Shown here piece after piece: positions 10,101 through 21,980 of a stretch of DNA of 64,000 nucleotides (position 1 is its first letter; the number at the start of each line of letters is the position of its first letter). Source of the DNA: Kryptolebias marmoratus (taxonomy: Eukaryota > Chordata > Actinopteri > Cyprinodontiformes > Rivulidae). The stretch covers positions 12,980,333-13,044,332 of the forward strand of contig NC_051434.1 of NCBI RefSeq assembly GCF_001649575.2, written 5' to 3'. Below the pieces are notes generated by a model, which worked only from the letters and a program-made list of their open reading frames with translations, was not told the DNA's origin and searched no databases. The translations under genes were made by a program, and so were the position numbers.

Positions 10101-13100
10101 GTTTAACCTAAGAAGACAGCCGTGAACGAGCATCATTCAGGCAGCGTAATTCAGATGGCGGGCTGAATTTTCCTAAATTAAAAGTGGGTGCATTTTAACG
10201 TCGGAGGAGCTGTTTTCTTTGTGACCACTTTGACTGTTTTTGTGTGACGTTTAGTGCATATTTTTTAAACAACTAAACTCTGATTTTCTCTCCGTTTTAC
10301 GGCTGTGATGATCGGTGCTGGTGTCATAGTCCCACAGCAGCTGCTACAGTTTACTGTGTGTCTGATTTCTTACGTGTGTACTCAGCTGGGTCATATTTGA
10401 GGAAGAGGAGGGGATAAGGGGAAAGGATGGGGTCTCTAATATTTGTGGCTGTGATGGGGAATATATTCTGAATTCGTTGGAAGCGGCGGACTATCAGCGG
10501 GAGGTGTTTGATGTCCCAGCGATTGAATGTTTCCACAGTAACAGGCTCACTTTTCGACAAACTTTTTCTTTATATTTGGGGGGAGGGGGGTTAAAGGTGC
10601 AGCTCAACGTTCGGCCTTTGGTGCTGAAAAGAACCAAACGTGTGAGCCCAGGCGTTTCGATAGCGAGTCTCGTGAGTCCAGCGAAGGAGATTCACTCCTC
10701 CGTGTCTGTAGGTCAAAGAAGAGGGAGGGCGAGGGAATTAAAATGTGCTGAGCACATAAGCATTAAGCATTACTTGACAAGATTAGAGAGGAGGATCGGC
10801 CCAGGGTCTTATCAGGTGGAGCGATACACTATCACACACAAATTAGCCTGAGAGGTAGCGTTTGTAAACCAAAACAACCGTAGGCCGCCGCTCTCCATCA
10901 ATCAGAACTCAATTTGTTCAACAGCTATAAAGCGCTCCTTTCTTTTTTCAAAATAAAAGCACGTTTGGCTCGAAACTGTTGGCATTGGACAAAGCTTGCC
11001 CCGCTTTTCTGTACGCTTTGCCTGATTTAGGTTTAATTAGAATAGGAGAGACAAAAGTTACCACTGCAACAGGAGAAGTTAAAAAAAAAAAAGCACAGTT
11101 TGAGTAATTGCGAGCCCGCTGACTAATGAAGCGGGCTTAAAGAATGCCACACTGGGTTAATTGATTTATACGGTTGGATTAAGGGAGTGGGAGCGGGGAT
11201 ATCGGAGTTTGTTTAATGGAGAAAATGATTCATCTGGGGAACTGAGATTAGAGGAATATAAACAAAACAAAAACATCTCCTCTGTGTGATTGAGTCTAAT
11301 AAGAGGAATACATTTGTAATATTATTTGTAATGTATATACACTAATATAATATGAGATTATTTTGATAATTGCATAAATATTTTACCAAACATTTTCCAT
11401 TAATATGGTGAAGTTCTTGTTTAAAGGCTTTTTGTTAAATATAAAAAGTTCATGTTTAATCAAATTATTAATTGGAGTTGATTGATTTTGTGTCCATCAG
11501 AAAGGCCTCTTGAAGGACAAAGACATCCTCTAAAAGCAGAGTTTCACTCCTGAATGACATGACCTGAAATGTGCAACAATTAATCAACAAAATAGTTTCA
11601 TTAAAAATCCAGTGTTTACATAAAGCCAGAGCTCCTGGTGGCCAAAATCCAAAAAGGGTAAATGTGCTAAATTTGGTTTTCATCATCAATAGTTTCAGTT
11701 AAGTCAGAAGGATAAATGGTTTTAAAATGCAAAAGCTTATAGGATTAGTTTTGCCTGAGCGAACTTTGTTGTTTCCTAAAAAGACATTTAGATGTGTGAA
11801 AACTTACTAAACCTTTGTGGCTAATTGGTTTTAATGCAAAATTCATTAACGCTGACCTAATAGCTGTACTGCAGTGAATGAGGAGTGGACCTGAAAACAT
11901 GCTGTCTTTTTTTTTTGCTCAAACTTTACATCCTCACCAACCTGAGAGCCCACCAGATTATCTCTGGACTAAGCCTTCATGAGCTAAACGAAGAGGTTTG
12001 TTACAAGCCTTTCGGTGAAGCCAGTGGAATCAAGATGTCCTGTTTTAAGGGTTTGCAGTTGTTTAAATTTAGATTATTCAAAGAAAGTAAAAAGAGCTTA
12101 ATCATTGTCATATATTACCCCAACCTCCGGGCCGCGGACCGGTACCGGTCCATGAGTCATTTGGTACCGGGCCGCAGAGAAAGAATGATTAACTTAAGGT
12201 ATTTCCGGCTTTTTTTTTAATTTTCGGAGTCGGAACGACATTTATTTTGAAAAAACTGACTGGATTCTCTTCACTACATCCCTCTATGACTCACTCTTGA
12301 TGCGTGTCAGAATGCTTATCTAGGTCATGTGATCCGTTACCGCTAAAAACAAACCCACAAGCAGCAAAATTAGTAAAAAACAAACGTCTCTGGAAGCCCT
12401 AGATGGGACCGTCTCATTCCTGAGAAACAGGCACAGGGCTCCCACTGATTCAGAGTTATGGTGAGTTATATTCTTTGTGCACTTTATATTTGTGGTGTCT
12501 CTTATTTTGAAGGGCATGTTTAAACACGGAGACCATTGGGGGGGAGGAGAGGCTGTTATTCATGTTGATAATACAATACCAGGACGCAGCTAACAAAGCT
12601 GCGAAGACACGTTGGATTTAAGTTTATTATGTTTTAAAAAATACCCCCTGTTTTCATGCCGGTCGCATCATTTTATTTTGTTGTATTTATCCGCCACATC
12701 TTTAAAGGCCGGTCTGATAATGAACTGGTCCGTGGAGCTAAAAAGGTTGGGGACCGCTAACCTAATGGTTTCAGATTAATTTTTCAGCAAAAAGCCACAA
12801 AGTTCATTTAGGATAAGTTAGAGCCAAGGTGTCATGAAAACTACCAGTCAGTCTAGGGTACTCCATAATGGGACCAAAAAACATATTATTGTACAATCAG
12901 AAGGTGTTTTTTTTTTTTAATTCTGCAAGACTTAATTATTAGACTAGACTTATTTACCTAATTACTAGAACTTAATGGCTAATATAAGTGGATCTAACAT
13001 TGGATGTTCAGGAACAGCCAGGCACAATGTAGACTTTTCAAAGAAGAAAAAACATAATTTGAGATTAAAATATTTCTCATTCTTCACTTCTCATAAAAAG

Positions 13101-16100
13101 AACAAATTAGTGTGGGGCGGTAATCAGGCTATTTAGCACATCAGCAGACATAGAAACCACTAATTCCCTTTCACAGGCAGCCCAACACAAGAATTTAGGA
13201 GTTAAAGTTGTTTCTTGGCATTTCCTGAAATAACAAGAGTTCCTTTTGGAGCGGTGTTGACTTTTATTTTTGGAAAACATTTTTAGAGAACTCTGCGGGC
13301 GCAGCGGATCTGAGAGACGGCTTTTTATTTACCAACGCTTTCAACTGCGACTGATTTAACACATCTGCTTACAAGATTTCAGAAACCCGTCCAGGGAGTC
13401 TCCCGATGCCGTTCAGTGTCTGAGCTAAACACTTTCCGCTCGTTATTACCTCTCAAAACACCAGAACAGGAAGTTTTGCGGCCGGGGGAGAAGACGGAGA
13501 TGACCCCTGGCCGCCTGCCTGTTTTCCTCTGCTTTGACAGAGAGGTATCTGCAGATTACAGCGTGGAAATGGCCTCGTCCTCCGTTTGACAGATACACCC
13601 TGGCAGCTTGCACATTTTTCCTTTTGAACAAAGTGTTTTTAACACCTCAAGCGTCTACACGAACCCACTTTTAGTGGGAGTTGTGTGATCAGACCGACTT
13701 CCTGTCACCTGTTTTTTTTTTTTTTTCCCCTGCGCTGAAACAACCATAAATTACTTACAATGGTTCAAGACCTTTAAATGTCAGAATCTCCCTCCTTTTA
13801 AGTTTGGGTTTTATGCAGAGCTCCGCCTAATGAGAACATCTGCAGCTCTGAAGAAACACAAATGTATAGGGTCGACATTTGTGTCAGAGTTCGGTTTTGG
13901 CTTCCTTCTGCTTGCTTGTTTAAGCCGACAGCCTGCTGCTTTGTTTAACGTGGGATATAGACCCGGTGCTACCCCCGGGCCGCAGGGTTTCCAGGGCTCT
14001 GAGACTTATCACTGCACAGCTGCGGCTGTTTCCTCATATTTTTGTCTCCCCCAACTTTCTTGTTTGCTCATCCCACTGCATCGCCCCGTCTTTTTGTCCC
14101 AGTTTCTTTCTCTTTCTCTTTACTATAGCAGTGACCTGACCACGCTCTGCAGCATTTGATGACTAATCTGACAGATAATAATGCGGTAAAGTCCCATAAC
14201 ATCATTCACTGTCGGTCAGCTCTCACTCCTTTCACTTACTCATATGAAACTAAGCTCAAAGCATTCACAGTTTACTTTTGACTGTTTTTTTTTTTTTCAA
14301 GTGATTTGCCCCAAATTCAGGTCAGGTCAGGTCAGGTCAGGTTTGCTCAACCAGCTGTAAGATAGCAACTTCTACATCCCTGTGGTGGAGACAGCTGTGG
14401 ACAGAGACATTATGTCTTCTGATTTTATCCCATAAATATCTAATCAAACTCAAAGATGAATGATTAGATTTTCGTGGTCAAAAGGTGTGATTAAGAGTCT
14501 TAACTCGACCTAAACTTTTAATGAGAAAAGGGTCGCAGTAGTTCCATTTAGTGATGTTTTTTTAACCTAAATGGTCCAAAGTTAGCCTCACTGTGTCATA
14601 ATATTCACGAAAATACATTATCAGAAACAGAATTGACAAGGATTCACAAAAAGACACTTACCTTGTGTGCCTAATCTGAAAGGCCGCTTTTAGGATGAAG
14701 TTTTACTTTAAAATGTTCAGTTTCTCTGCTGCAAAATTCAGCTGTGAAGCGTTTTGTGCGATCTCGCTCAGCTAAACAGATTTATTTCCTCCTGCTAGGA
14801 CGCTTCTTTTAAAATACATTAATGTAAAGTGTTTCTTTACAAGCTGGCAGTAGCTTGCAACCATAAGGAAGCTTTTTTTTTTTTAATTTGTACTCTAGAA
14901 CATCTGTTTATCCTTACAGTGTCTTATTTTGAGGTTGCAGATCTAAACGTAAATGCAGTTTTGCAGTGCGACTAGACAAGTTTACAATCAAGCCCAACTA
15001 ATTGTCCATTTCCACAAACAGCAGGTGGAAATTTGAGATTAAGCGTTAAGTGGCGGTATTTAAAAACGAGGCTGTTCGTTTCACAATAGATGCTGCGACT
15101 GATGCTGAAAGGCAAGCGGGGGGAGAAGAAAAGAGACGAGCCTCTGGGTAATCTGGTTTTAAATTTGGTTTAAAACGAACTAACCCTGCTCCATTAAGGA
15201 CCTGAGGTCTGTGGACATGTCTCCAGTGTCAGAGTCGAGGGAACAAACACCTTTTTTTTGTTTTTTTTGTAGAATGTTTCAGTAAATGGATTGTCTAAAA
15301 GTGTCAACATCAGGTCTGATGGACTTCGGAGGACGAATGCGATGATGCTGAAACGACAGTGACCCTTATCCTCGGCGTGCTGCTGGTATCTCTGCAGTGC
15401 TTTTTCCTCCTAATTACAGGGGAGGGAATTAAGGATAATATCCTGTTATTAATTTGAGTGCATGCTCCAGTGCTAACAGCTCACTTCAAAATGATTATAT
15501 TTACATACCTGTTTGTGTGTGTGTTGATTTAAACTCTGATATAGTATAAAATAAGGCGACGCTTTAAAGGGATAGTTCAGATCTTTTGACGATCTGAGAC
15601 TATTTGAACAGTCTCAGTTTGGATCAGCAGGGTCTAATTCTGACTGGATTACAAAGATAACCGCTAATCTGAACGAGGGCACGACCAAAGTGGATTGCTT
15701 CTGTCCTTAAAAAAAAAACAAAAAAAATCTCTGTTTCATGGCAGTTCATGTGAACACTGTCTGATAAACTTTTACATGGCTGACGGTTTTGCACAACATG
15801 GTTATTTACACAGAGTTCTGCAGTTGTTAGATAGCAGCAGCATCTAGTTGTAGCTCTTGCTTGGGACACTTCCAGCAGGAATATTAAGACTTTTTTGCCG
15901 GAATATTTGTGTAATGCAAAACTGACAGCAGTGTGAATGTTTATAAAACAGCATTTGTAAAAACAAGTGTGAATTTTTTAAAAACTGGAGTTGTTTTTGA
16001 GACACCACCAATCCACTTTGGCTCTCTCAGGCTAGCTGTTAGTTTGTTAATCTGGTCAGAATCAAACTCTGTTTCTCCAGATTGAGGCTGTTCAAAGAGA

Positions 16101-19100
16101 TAGCTACAACATATTCTGTGTTCATCAGCTTTTCACAGAAAAGAGTCTTAACTATCCCTTTAAAGTGATATATAATTAGTTAATTCAAAGCAAATGCTTA
16201 TTTTTTAGTTTTACTTTTTAGTTTTTTACTGGTGTTTTTACAGAATATCTCCATATTGGTTATCAATCTTTTCTAAATAATCATAAAACCTGAAAGAAAT
16301 CTACAACATTTGCACAAAAAACTATAGACAATAAGCAACCGGACTCGATCTCTTTGTTTTTCTGTGCAGAATACGGAGGTTTGGGACTTGACTTTAGCTA
16401 CAGTGTCGCCGTGTCTGAAGAGCTGGGCAGCATCCGCTGTGGAGGGATCCCCATGGCCATCGGGGTCCAGTCTGACATGGCCACTCCAGCGCTGGCCAGG
16501 TACGGCCTCGGAAACCTGCATCAGATGCTCTGATTCGACTGTTCTCAGTACTGCCCTAAAGCACAGAACACCAGCAAGTTCAACACGTTCATATTCAGCT
16601 ACTCTGCACACTTCAACTTTTAAATCAAACTTTTTTATACATTTTCTTCATTTAGATGTAATTTTATTGAACTCATTAAATGCATGCATGCTAAGATGCA
16701 ACCAGTTGGGCAACAACAAGGTTTCTATTTCACATCCTTTATTGTGACAGTTGTAGATTCCTACAAAATAAGAGAGTGTGATTTATGCTAAATACAGTGG
16801 CCACAAACGCGTAGAGTTAAGATATCCAAAAAGAACGTTTCAGCATCGTGTGCCAACACACGCACAAACCGTTTAAAACAGTGTGCACTTCTTAGGAAAT
16901 GAAAGGCAATTACTTTGTGTACGTTTAGACAGACAGAAAACAAAATCTTGTAGTAAATTATGCCTCATTCCATACAAGCATGATGTTTTTATGAATGGAT
17001 GGTCTCACAACTCACACCTCAGTGCAATCACAACGCAGAGCTGAACTTTCTAGTAAATGAAATATGAACCTCAGTGGTTTTATGGTTCATTTACACAGAT
17101 CAGCCATAAATCTAATATTGAACGTGTTAGATATGACTAGTTTGTAAATCTGTTTCGAGTGGTGGTGAGGGTCACTGTAGCACCGCCGTAAATGTCACTT
17201 TTCACGCGACTGGTCGTAATGTTATGGCTGGTTTGTGTGTCTCACTCATTTTGAGCCTCACTTGGTTGTGTGACGTCCTGCTGCTACGAGGCAGCTGACA
17301 CGTTACACAGTTCTGTAAAAAAAAAAAAAAAAGAAAGACTATTGGAGTCTCGGGAGTTTAATTAGGAGATTTATGAGATTTACGCCTGAAACGAGGTTTT
17401 ATGTGTGAAGAGAGCTACACAAAGGGGGGGGGTACCATGGGAGCTCCCCCTCTTGTCCCAGTGGAGCTGCAGTAGCCTCAGAGCTGGCAGACTTGTTACT
17501 GTGGCCGTGTTTTGCCACAGTTTTAAAGTTTGACAAGTTTATTAGACTCCCGTCTGCTCGTCAGCATCAAATTAGACGCAGCAGAATATCTGAGACATTT
17601 TCTTGATTTTTACGTCGACGCTAAAGCGGGGGTTGTTTATGTTGGCCTTGTTAGTAATTTCTGATGAATTTCTGTGTGTCTGTGATTGCGCAGGTTTGGT
17701 TCAGATGAGCTCAAGAAAGAGTTCCTGCTTCCTTCCATCATGGGGGACAAAGTTGCCTGCCTCGGGGTTAGTGAAGTCGGAGCCGGCTCTGACGTCTCCA
17801 GTATGTCTTTTTCTTCTACAGTTCTCTAAATATGTGTCACCTTTTTTGTTGTCAGGATGAAGCTGTGCATTTGTTGGCATCATTTTGTCCTCTCTCTCTG
17901 CTTCAGGTAGCAGCAAAAGTTTGTTTCACTGTATTTTTTTTCTTAATTTACTTATGCGTTAGGTTTAGAGGAGCAGAACTTATCTCCACAAAAAAGATTA
18001 TGTAGTTAAATACTTTCCTTGCTCTGTTTTTTAGCAGAAATATTCAAAAACTAACAGCTGGATTTGACTTTTAACAGAGATGGGACACTGATTTCCAACT
18101 AAGTTGTTAAATTTTGATCTCAGCTCAAATCTAAGCTATTTTTATTCACTCTTGGGCTTTTATTTAGGGGCTAGAATTGGGGATTGCTTTGCCTGTTAAT
18201 CTACTGAAACTTGACCTTTTATGGCTTCGATCTGAATTTCTTTTCCATTTTCCGCACACTCCGCGTCTCTGCGATTCAGGCATCATGACCAAGGCAGTGA
18301 GGAAAGGGGACGAATACGTGATAAATGGCGGAAAGATGTGGACCACCAACGGTACCCAGGCTGACTGGATGTGTCTCCTCGCCAACACCAGCGACGGACC
18401 CCCTCACAGGAACAAATCTCTGTTCTGCCTGCCCATGGACCTGCCAGGTGCGTTAATGTGTGCGGTTTATTCGACACGTCGAGAAGCAACCCTCCTGTTT
18501 GAGCTCTGCTTGTTTTCAAGTTATTATTTCACAATATGTGTTTTTTTTTTGGTACAAAGTGATATTCCGTTTCCTGTCTTTCCCGCCAAAGGAGTTCACG
18601 TTGCTCGGAAGATTGAGAAAATGGGGATGTGGTCGTCTGACACGGCTGAAGTGTTTTTTGATGACGTCCGTGTGCCGTGTAAGAATGTCATAGGCGAGGA
18701 AGGCATGGGCTTCACCTATCAGATGCTTCAGTTCCAGGAAGAAAGGCTCTGGGCCGTGGCCAACAGTGAGTGAACTCTTCTTAATAAGGTTGATCCGTCC
18801 CTCTGCACAAGCAGCGTTCATCCATTAGATATTATCTCCCGGAGATTACTCGGCCTCTTTTGTTTTTGCTGTCATTTCGTCTCCATTTCTGTTTCAGTTC
18901 AAGTCTAAAAAAGAAAACAAAAAGTCTGAGGCAGAGTTTAAGCTTCATATTTAGATTCTGAGTAACTAATATGACTCACTTCTCTTGGCAGATTGTCTAA
19001 AAAAACTATGATTTAGGCAACAGGAAGTGTTTTTACTAAATCACATGGTAGCATATCAGGCTGTCCGCTCCAGCTACAGGCGTCTTGCTCAATCAGGATA

Positions 19101-21029
19101 TAAAAAATGACTTTCCATCACCTTTATTTTTTTTTTTTCTTTCAACCTCTTCTCCAGTCGTCACCACAATGGACAACATCATTCAGGAGACGATCCAGTA
19201 CACGCAGCAAAGGAAGATCTTCAAGCAGCCCATTCTCTATCACCAGGCGGTTCACTTCAGGTTGGCCGAGCTTCAGACGGAGGTCGAGCTGCTCCGCTCC
19301 CTCCTCTACCGCGCTACAGGTAGAGTCGCTGGAAAAAAGGCCGAAAAGGCAAAGACTAGCGCCAGCTGGGTCGGATAAGCTGCATCTTAGTGACCTTCTG
19401 AGCGTCTCCCAAAACTTGTTCAGAGCACTGAAACAAACAAAAGTAGAACAAAGTCAAAGCTCTTTTTATTATTTTCATTAGAGCTCAGCTTATCTTATGG
19501 GAAGCCGTAATATCCCTCATTTTCTTGTAATTTGCACTTTGTTGCCTTAAACAGACGCACATCATTGTATAAACAACCTTGCGTTCCTTTAGATTTATGT
19601 GCTTTTTATCACTTTCCAAGTCATTTCTTAAATTTCTCAACATTTCAGTGCATTCATACTTTGTGTGTAGCATTCTTTGCCAGTTTTGTGTTTCCAGCTC
19701 GCAGTTTGATCCAAAGATAAGATTTAGGCCCTAAAAACCAGGATGACTTTATAGGAATGATCTGAATAAAAAAAAATAGCAACAAATGACTCATCTTTAA
19801 TCTCCTGAGAGGGGGAGAGCTCACGGAGGCAACAAGTGAATACAGCACGCTCCGATCCTTGTGAAGTGCTGCAGCATTTCTGATACGAATATGTGGGTGC
19901 ACCTGTGAGGCAGGTGTCCAAGCCCAAACAGGTGTCTTGTGATTATCTCGCTCCCTTTTCAGTGGCCCGCAGCTTTGAATTAATTCGTCAGATTGGTAAC
20001 AAGACTGGTTTTAGGGAGCTAAAAGCCCGTGCATCTGTTTGGCACAGGTACACATGTTGACAGGAAAGAAAAAAAAAACTGAAATGGGGAAAGAAAACCG
20101 TGCAGCTCACAAACGCCTCTTTAGTGGGGACCCACAGCAGAGACATCAATCGCTGGAAAAGGAGTTTGGAAGAAAAATAATAATAAAACGGATCCAGCTA
20201 CTGGTGACTCTGAACCTGAAGGGGGCTTGTTTATCGCAGTTTCTTTCACGAGCTCCCCCGTGTTTGTTTCTACACCTGAACCTTTTTGTTTTTTTTCTTC
20301 CCGCAGCGATGTACATAAAAGGCCATGATGTCACCAAGCTGGCCTCCATGGCCAAACTGAAGGGGGGGCGTCTGGCGAGAGAGCTGAGTGACAGCTGTCT
20401 GCAGTTCTGGGGAGGAATGGGCTACACCAGTGATGTGCTGGTCAGCAGATTTTACAGGTAAGACTGAAAAAATGAACAGAGCTACAGTCATTTCTCCTTT
20501 ATGCTTTAACTTAAAAACTATATTTCTGGATAAGATTAGGTTTTAAAATGTAACCTGGACCAGGTAATCATAAGTTATTTTTGTATAAATAGGTTTGCTG
20601 CAGTTTATAATATTATGTTTAAATTAAAACAACACATGCAGCTTCTGATTTTGTTGCATAAAGTCCTGACAGAGCTGCATTCGTCACATTATTTCCATGC
20701 AGCTATCAATGACGCAGTTTTGTGGGGGGGGGGTGTAATGTTTCCATGGTAACACAGCAGCCCCACACATGCAGGAGTTTTATTGTGATCGTTGCGTTTT
20801 ACTTGAAAGTTTAATTGATCTGCTTTAATTGTCAAGTCAAAAATCTGTGCTGGAGTATTTTATCAGCCTGCAGTTCAGATGGCATGATGTGAAAAATAAA
20901 TCCTTATTTAGATTTTTTATTTTTTTTTAACCCCAAAGGGATTCCCGGTTAATGTCGATCGGTGCAGGAGCTGATGAGGTGATGCTCAGTATCATCTGCA
21001 AGTACATGGACACTCTGCCAAGGAAGTGA
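4106..21029 (+). CDS. Mitochondrial acyl-CoA dehydrogenase, ACAD6/long-chain-like, nine exons
   Basis: This flavoprotein should perform the alpha,beta-dehydrogenation of an acyl-CoA in the mitochondrial matrix, passing electrons to ETF. Exons are 4106-4306, 8750-8870, 16370-16499, 17694-17800, 18280-18447, 18592-18765, 19158-19319, 20307-20457 and 20939-21029. All introns are GT/AG, the phases are consistent, and the total is 1305 nt, or 434 residues, a normal family length. Residues 1-35 are rich in Arg and Ser and nearly free of acidic residues, like a mitochondrial presequence. Signature 1 (GVSEVGAGSDVSS, residues 175-187) and signature 2 (residues 387-406, starting QFWGGMGY) both match. 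The catalytic glutamate appears to be Glu293 in QEERL, the position used by long-chain and isovaleryl enzymes; the short/medium-chain position is Ala414 (IGAGADE). The closest group I recognise is 'probable acyl-CoA dehydrogenase 6'; the substrate is unknown. A TTG codon nine bases upstream is not a likely start. Confidence 0.93.
4307..8749 (+). other. Acyl-CoA dehydrogenase intron 1 (4.4 kb)
   Basis: A phase-0 intron with donor GTATGC and acceptor TGCACTGCAG. It contains a short (GT)n at about 4596-4613 and several poly-A/T runs (about 6425, 7235, 7590 and 8105). No exon, RNA gene or clear transposon was recognised. Open frames inside are short and featureless. Confidence 0.7.
9240..9510 (+). 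mobile_element. Dispersed repeat family A, copy 4
   Basis: It runs from AACAAAGATCTGTTAGC through TCAGCTACCACCACGCC and AATATCTGTAAAATTGACTG to CTAACAGACAAACTAACACA plus a short (CA)n. It matches copies 3 and 5 over nearly its full length and lies in dehydrogenase intron 2. Confidence 0.75.
12111..12758. mobile_element. hAT-like DNA transposon remnant (about 650 bp)
   Basis: The ends are inverted: CCCCAACC at 12118-12125 and GGTTGGGG at 12745-12752. The right end continues to ACCGCT, recalling hAT termini of the CAGnGGTCCCCAACC type. Inside both ends are matching 'ACCGGT/GGACC' words typical of these elements: GGGCCGCGGACCGG on the left, CCGGTCTGATAATGAACTGG and TCCGTGGAGC on the right. The 16-bp perfect palindrome GGACCGGTACCGGTCC is at 12136-12151. 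No intact transposase frame is present and no clear 8-bp target duplication remains, so this is an old non-autonomous or internally deleted copy. Confidence 0.65.
14319..14342 (+). repeat. AGGTC pentamer tandem repeat
   Basis: Four and a half units of AGGTC, giving overlapping AGGTCA words starting at 14319, 14324, 14329 and 14334. It lies in dehydrogenase intron 2. Confidence 0.85.
15562..16165. mobile_element. Foldback MITE, family B, complete copy (604 bp)
   Basis: The terminal inverted repeat CTTTAAAGGGATAGTT is at 15562-15577, with its complement AACTATCCCTTTAAAG at 16150-16165. The arms are also inverted to each other further in: GTCTCAGTTTGGATCAG...CTGACTGGATTA...AAAGTGGATTG on the left answers CAATCCACTTTGG...AATCTGGTCAG...CCAGATTGAGGC on the right. 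The RNA or single strand could fold into a long hairpin. There is no coding capacity. This copy defines the ends of the family. Confidence 0.85.
16500..17693 (+). other. Acyl-CoA dehydrogenase intron 3
   Basis: A phase-2 intron, donor GTACGG, acceptor GATTGCGCAG. It contains a poly-A run at about 17318-17332 and a G-run at 17425. No further gene or known repeat was recognised. Confidence 0.7.
17801..18279 (+). other. Acyl-CoA dehydrogenase intron 4
   Basis: A 479-bp intron, donor GTATGT, acceptor GCGATTCAG. Nothing else is recognised in it. The longer open frame reading through the following exon and intron 5 is an artefact of an open intron. Confidence 0.7.
18766..20306 (+). other. Acyl-CoA dehydrogenase introns 6 and 7 around exon 7
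   Basis: Intron 6 (18766-19157, GTGAGT...TCTCCAG) and intron 7 (19320-20306, GTAGAG...CCCGCAG) flank exon 7. Both have strong T-rich acceptor tracts. No transposon or internal gene was recognised. Confidence 0.65.
20458..20938 (+). other. Acyl-CoA dehydrogenase intron 8
   Basis: A 481-bp phase-2 intron, donor GTAAGA, acceptor CCCCAAAG. It contains a G9 run near 20723. Nothing else is seen. Confidence 0.65.
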
Positions 21030-21377
21030 CGCCGTCAACGTTTACTCCTGGACTGATTTCATAACCGTCCTGAAAGTGCCAGTGACTGAAAAATGTTCAC
21101 AGAAGTGCAATTCCTCACACATTTAAACACTTTAACCTGTTGAACGAGGGAGAATATTTTGAATTTCGTCTCTGATTCAGTGATTCTGCTTGTGGTGATG
21201 TAAGATATTCAGACGATCTGAAGCACTTTTTGTTCTCTTCATCAGTAGTTAAAGTGTTGATCATATTTTTTTTTAAATTAACCTATTTTGTAGAACAAAG
21301 CAAAATAATGTACATGAAATCGTTTAATTTGAATGCGTTTTATGCATCATTGACAAATAAGTAAAAGCTAAAATAAA
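21030..21377 (+). other. Acyl-CoA dehydrogenase 3' UTR
   Basis: Inferred from the stop codon at 21027-21029 to the first convincing AATAAA at 21372-21377. It is AT-rich with no open frame. Confidence 0.55.
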
Positions 21378-21441
21378 TCTTCAGCACAATCACTGCATCA
21401 TGTTAATGAAACACTTTGGCCAATTCAGAACATAAAATTTG

Positions 21442-21980
21442 TTTATTTACATCAACATTTTTACAACAAAGCTGAAACAGTGAATTATGATGCTGCTGTT
21501 AGCATGATGTAATATATCCATTTATTCTATAATAAGCACAAACTGTAGTTACTTTTAGCACGTGTTGTGAAACTATACCTCAGCTTTTGATCTGTAAGTT
21601 TCCACTACAGCATGAAGCTTTTATTCAACCATTGTCACAGGTTCAACCCTCTGTTCTATGTTCAGTCAGCGTAGATTATGAAGCACGTATAATTACTAAC
21701 ATTACTGTTTTCACTCGTCATTTATTGTCTCGGGTCTTTTTAACTTCAATCAAACCATTTAATTTGTCAGACGAGCATCAGCGGAAGTCCTTTCAGAACC
21801 CAAATCGGGGTCACTGAACTGCTCAGACACTGAGCGCAACAAGCCAGGTCCTATTTTTTTAGAGAAACAAATCCCTGCCTTACATCATCACCATTACAGC
21901 GCCAGTCCAGCTTAGACATCCATCAGGCAGGGGAATGCAGATGTGGAACTAAAAGGGCCAAGTCCAAAAGGAGGTGCTTA
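21442..21980 (-). other. bet1: bet1 3' UTR (inferred)
   Basis: On the - strand the bet1 stop codon is at 21981-21983, and an AATAAA signal reads at 21442-21447 (TTTATT on the + strand). The exact end is not fixed, since other TTTATT words occur between. If correct, the two convergent genes end about 65-70 bp apart. Confidence 0.5.

Larger units (their letters stand above)
8871..16369 (+). other. Acyl-CoA dehydrogenase intron 2 (7.5 kb)
   Basis: A phase-1 intron with donor GTAAGA and acceptor TCTGTGCAG. It contains a family A copy (9.24-9.51 kb), a hAT-like element (12.1-12.76 kb), an AGGTC tandem repeat (14.32 kb) and a full foldback MITE (15.56-16.17 kb). The rest, including 9.5-12.1 and 12.8-14.3 kb, shows no recognisable gene. 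The block 10.4-11.2 kb is less AT-rich and may hold regulatory sequence, but nothing specific can be shown. Confidence 0.7.

Noticed and set aside
10477..10851. 124-codon frame in dehydrogenase intron 2
   Set aside because: No recognisable domain and no splice signals of its own; the intron is otherwise non-coding.
18177..18773. Open frame of 198 codons on the + strand
   Set aside because: It joins dehydrogenase exons 5 and 6 through intron 5 that happens to be open; splice sites at 18447/18448 and 18591/18592 define the real exons.
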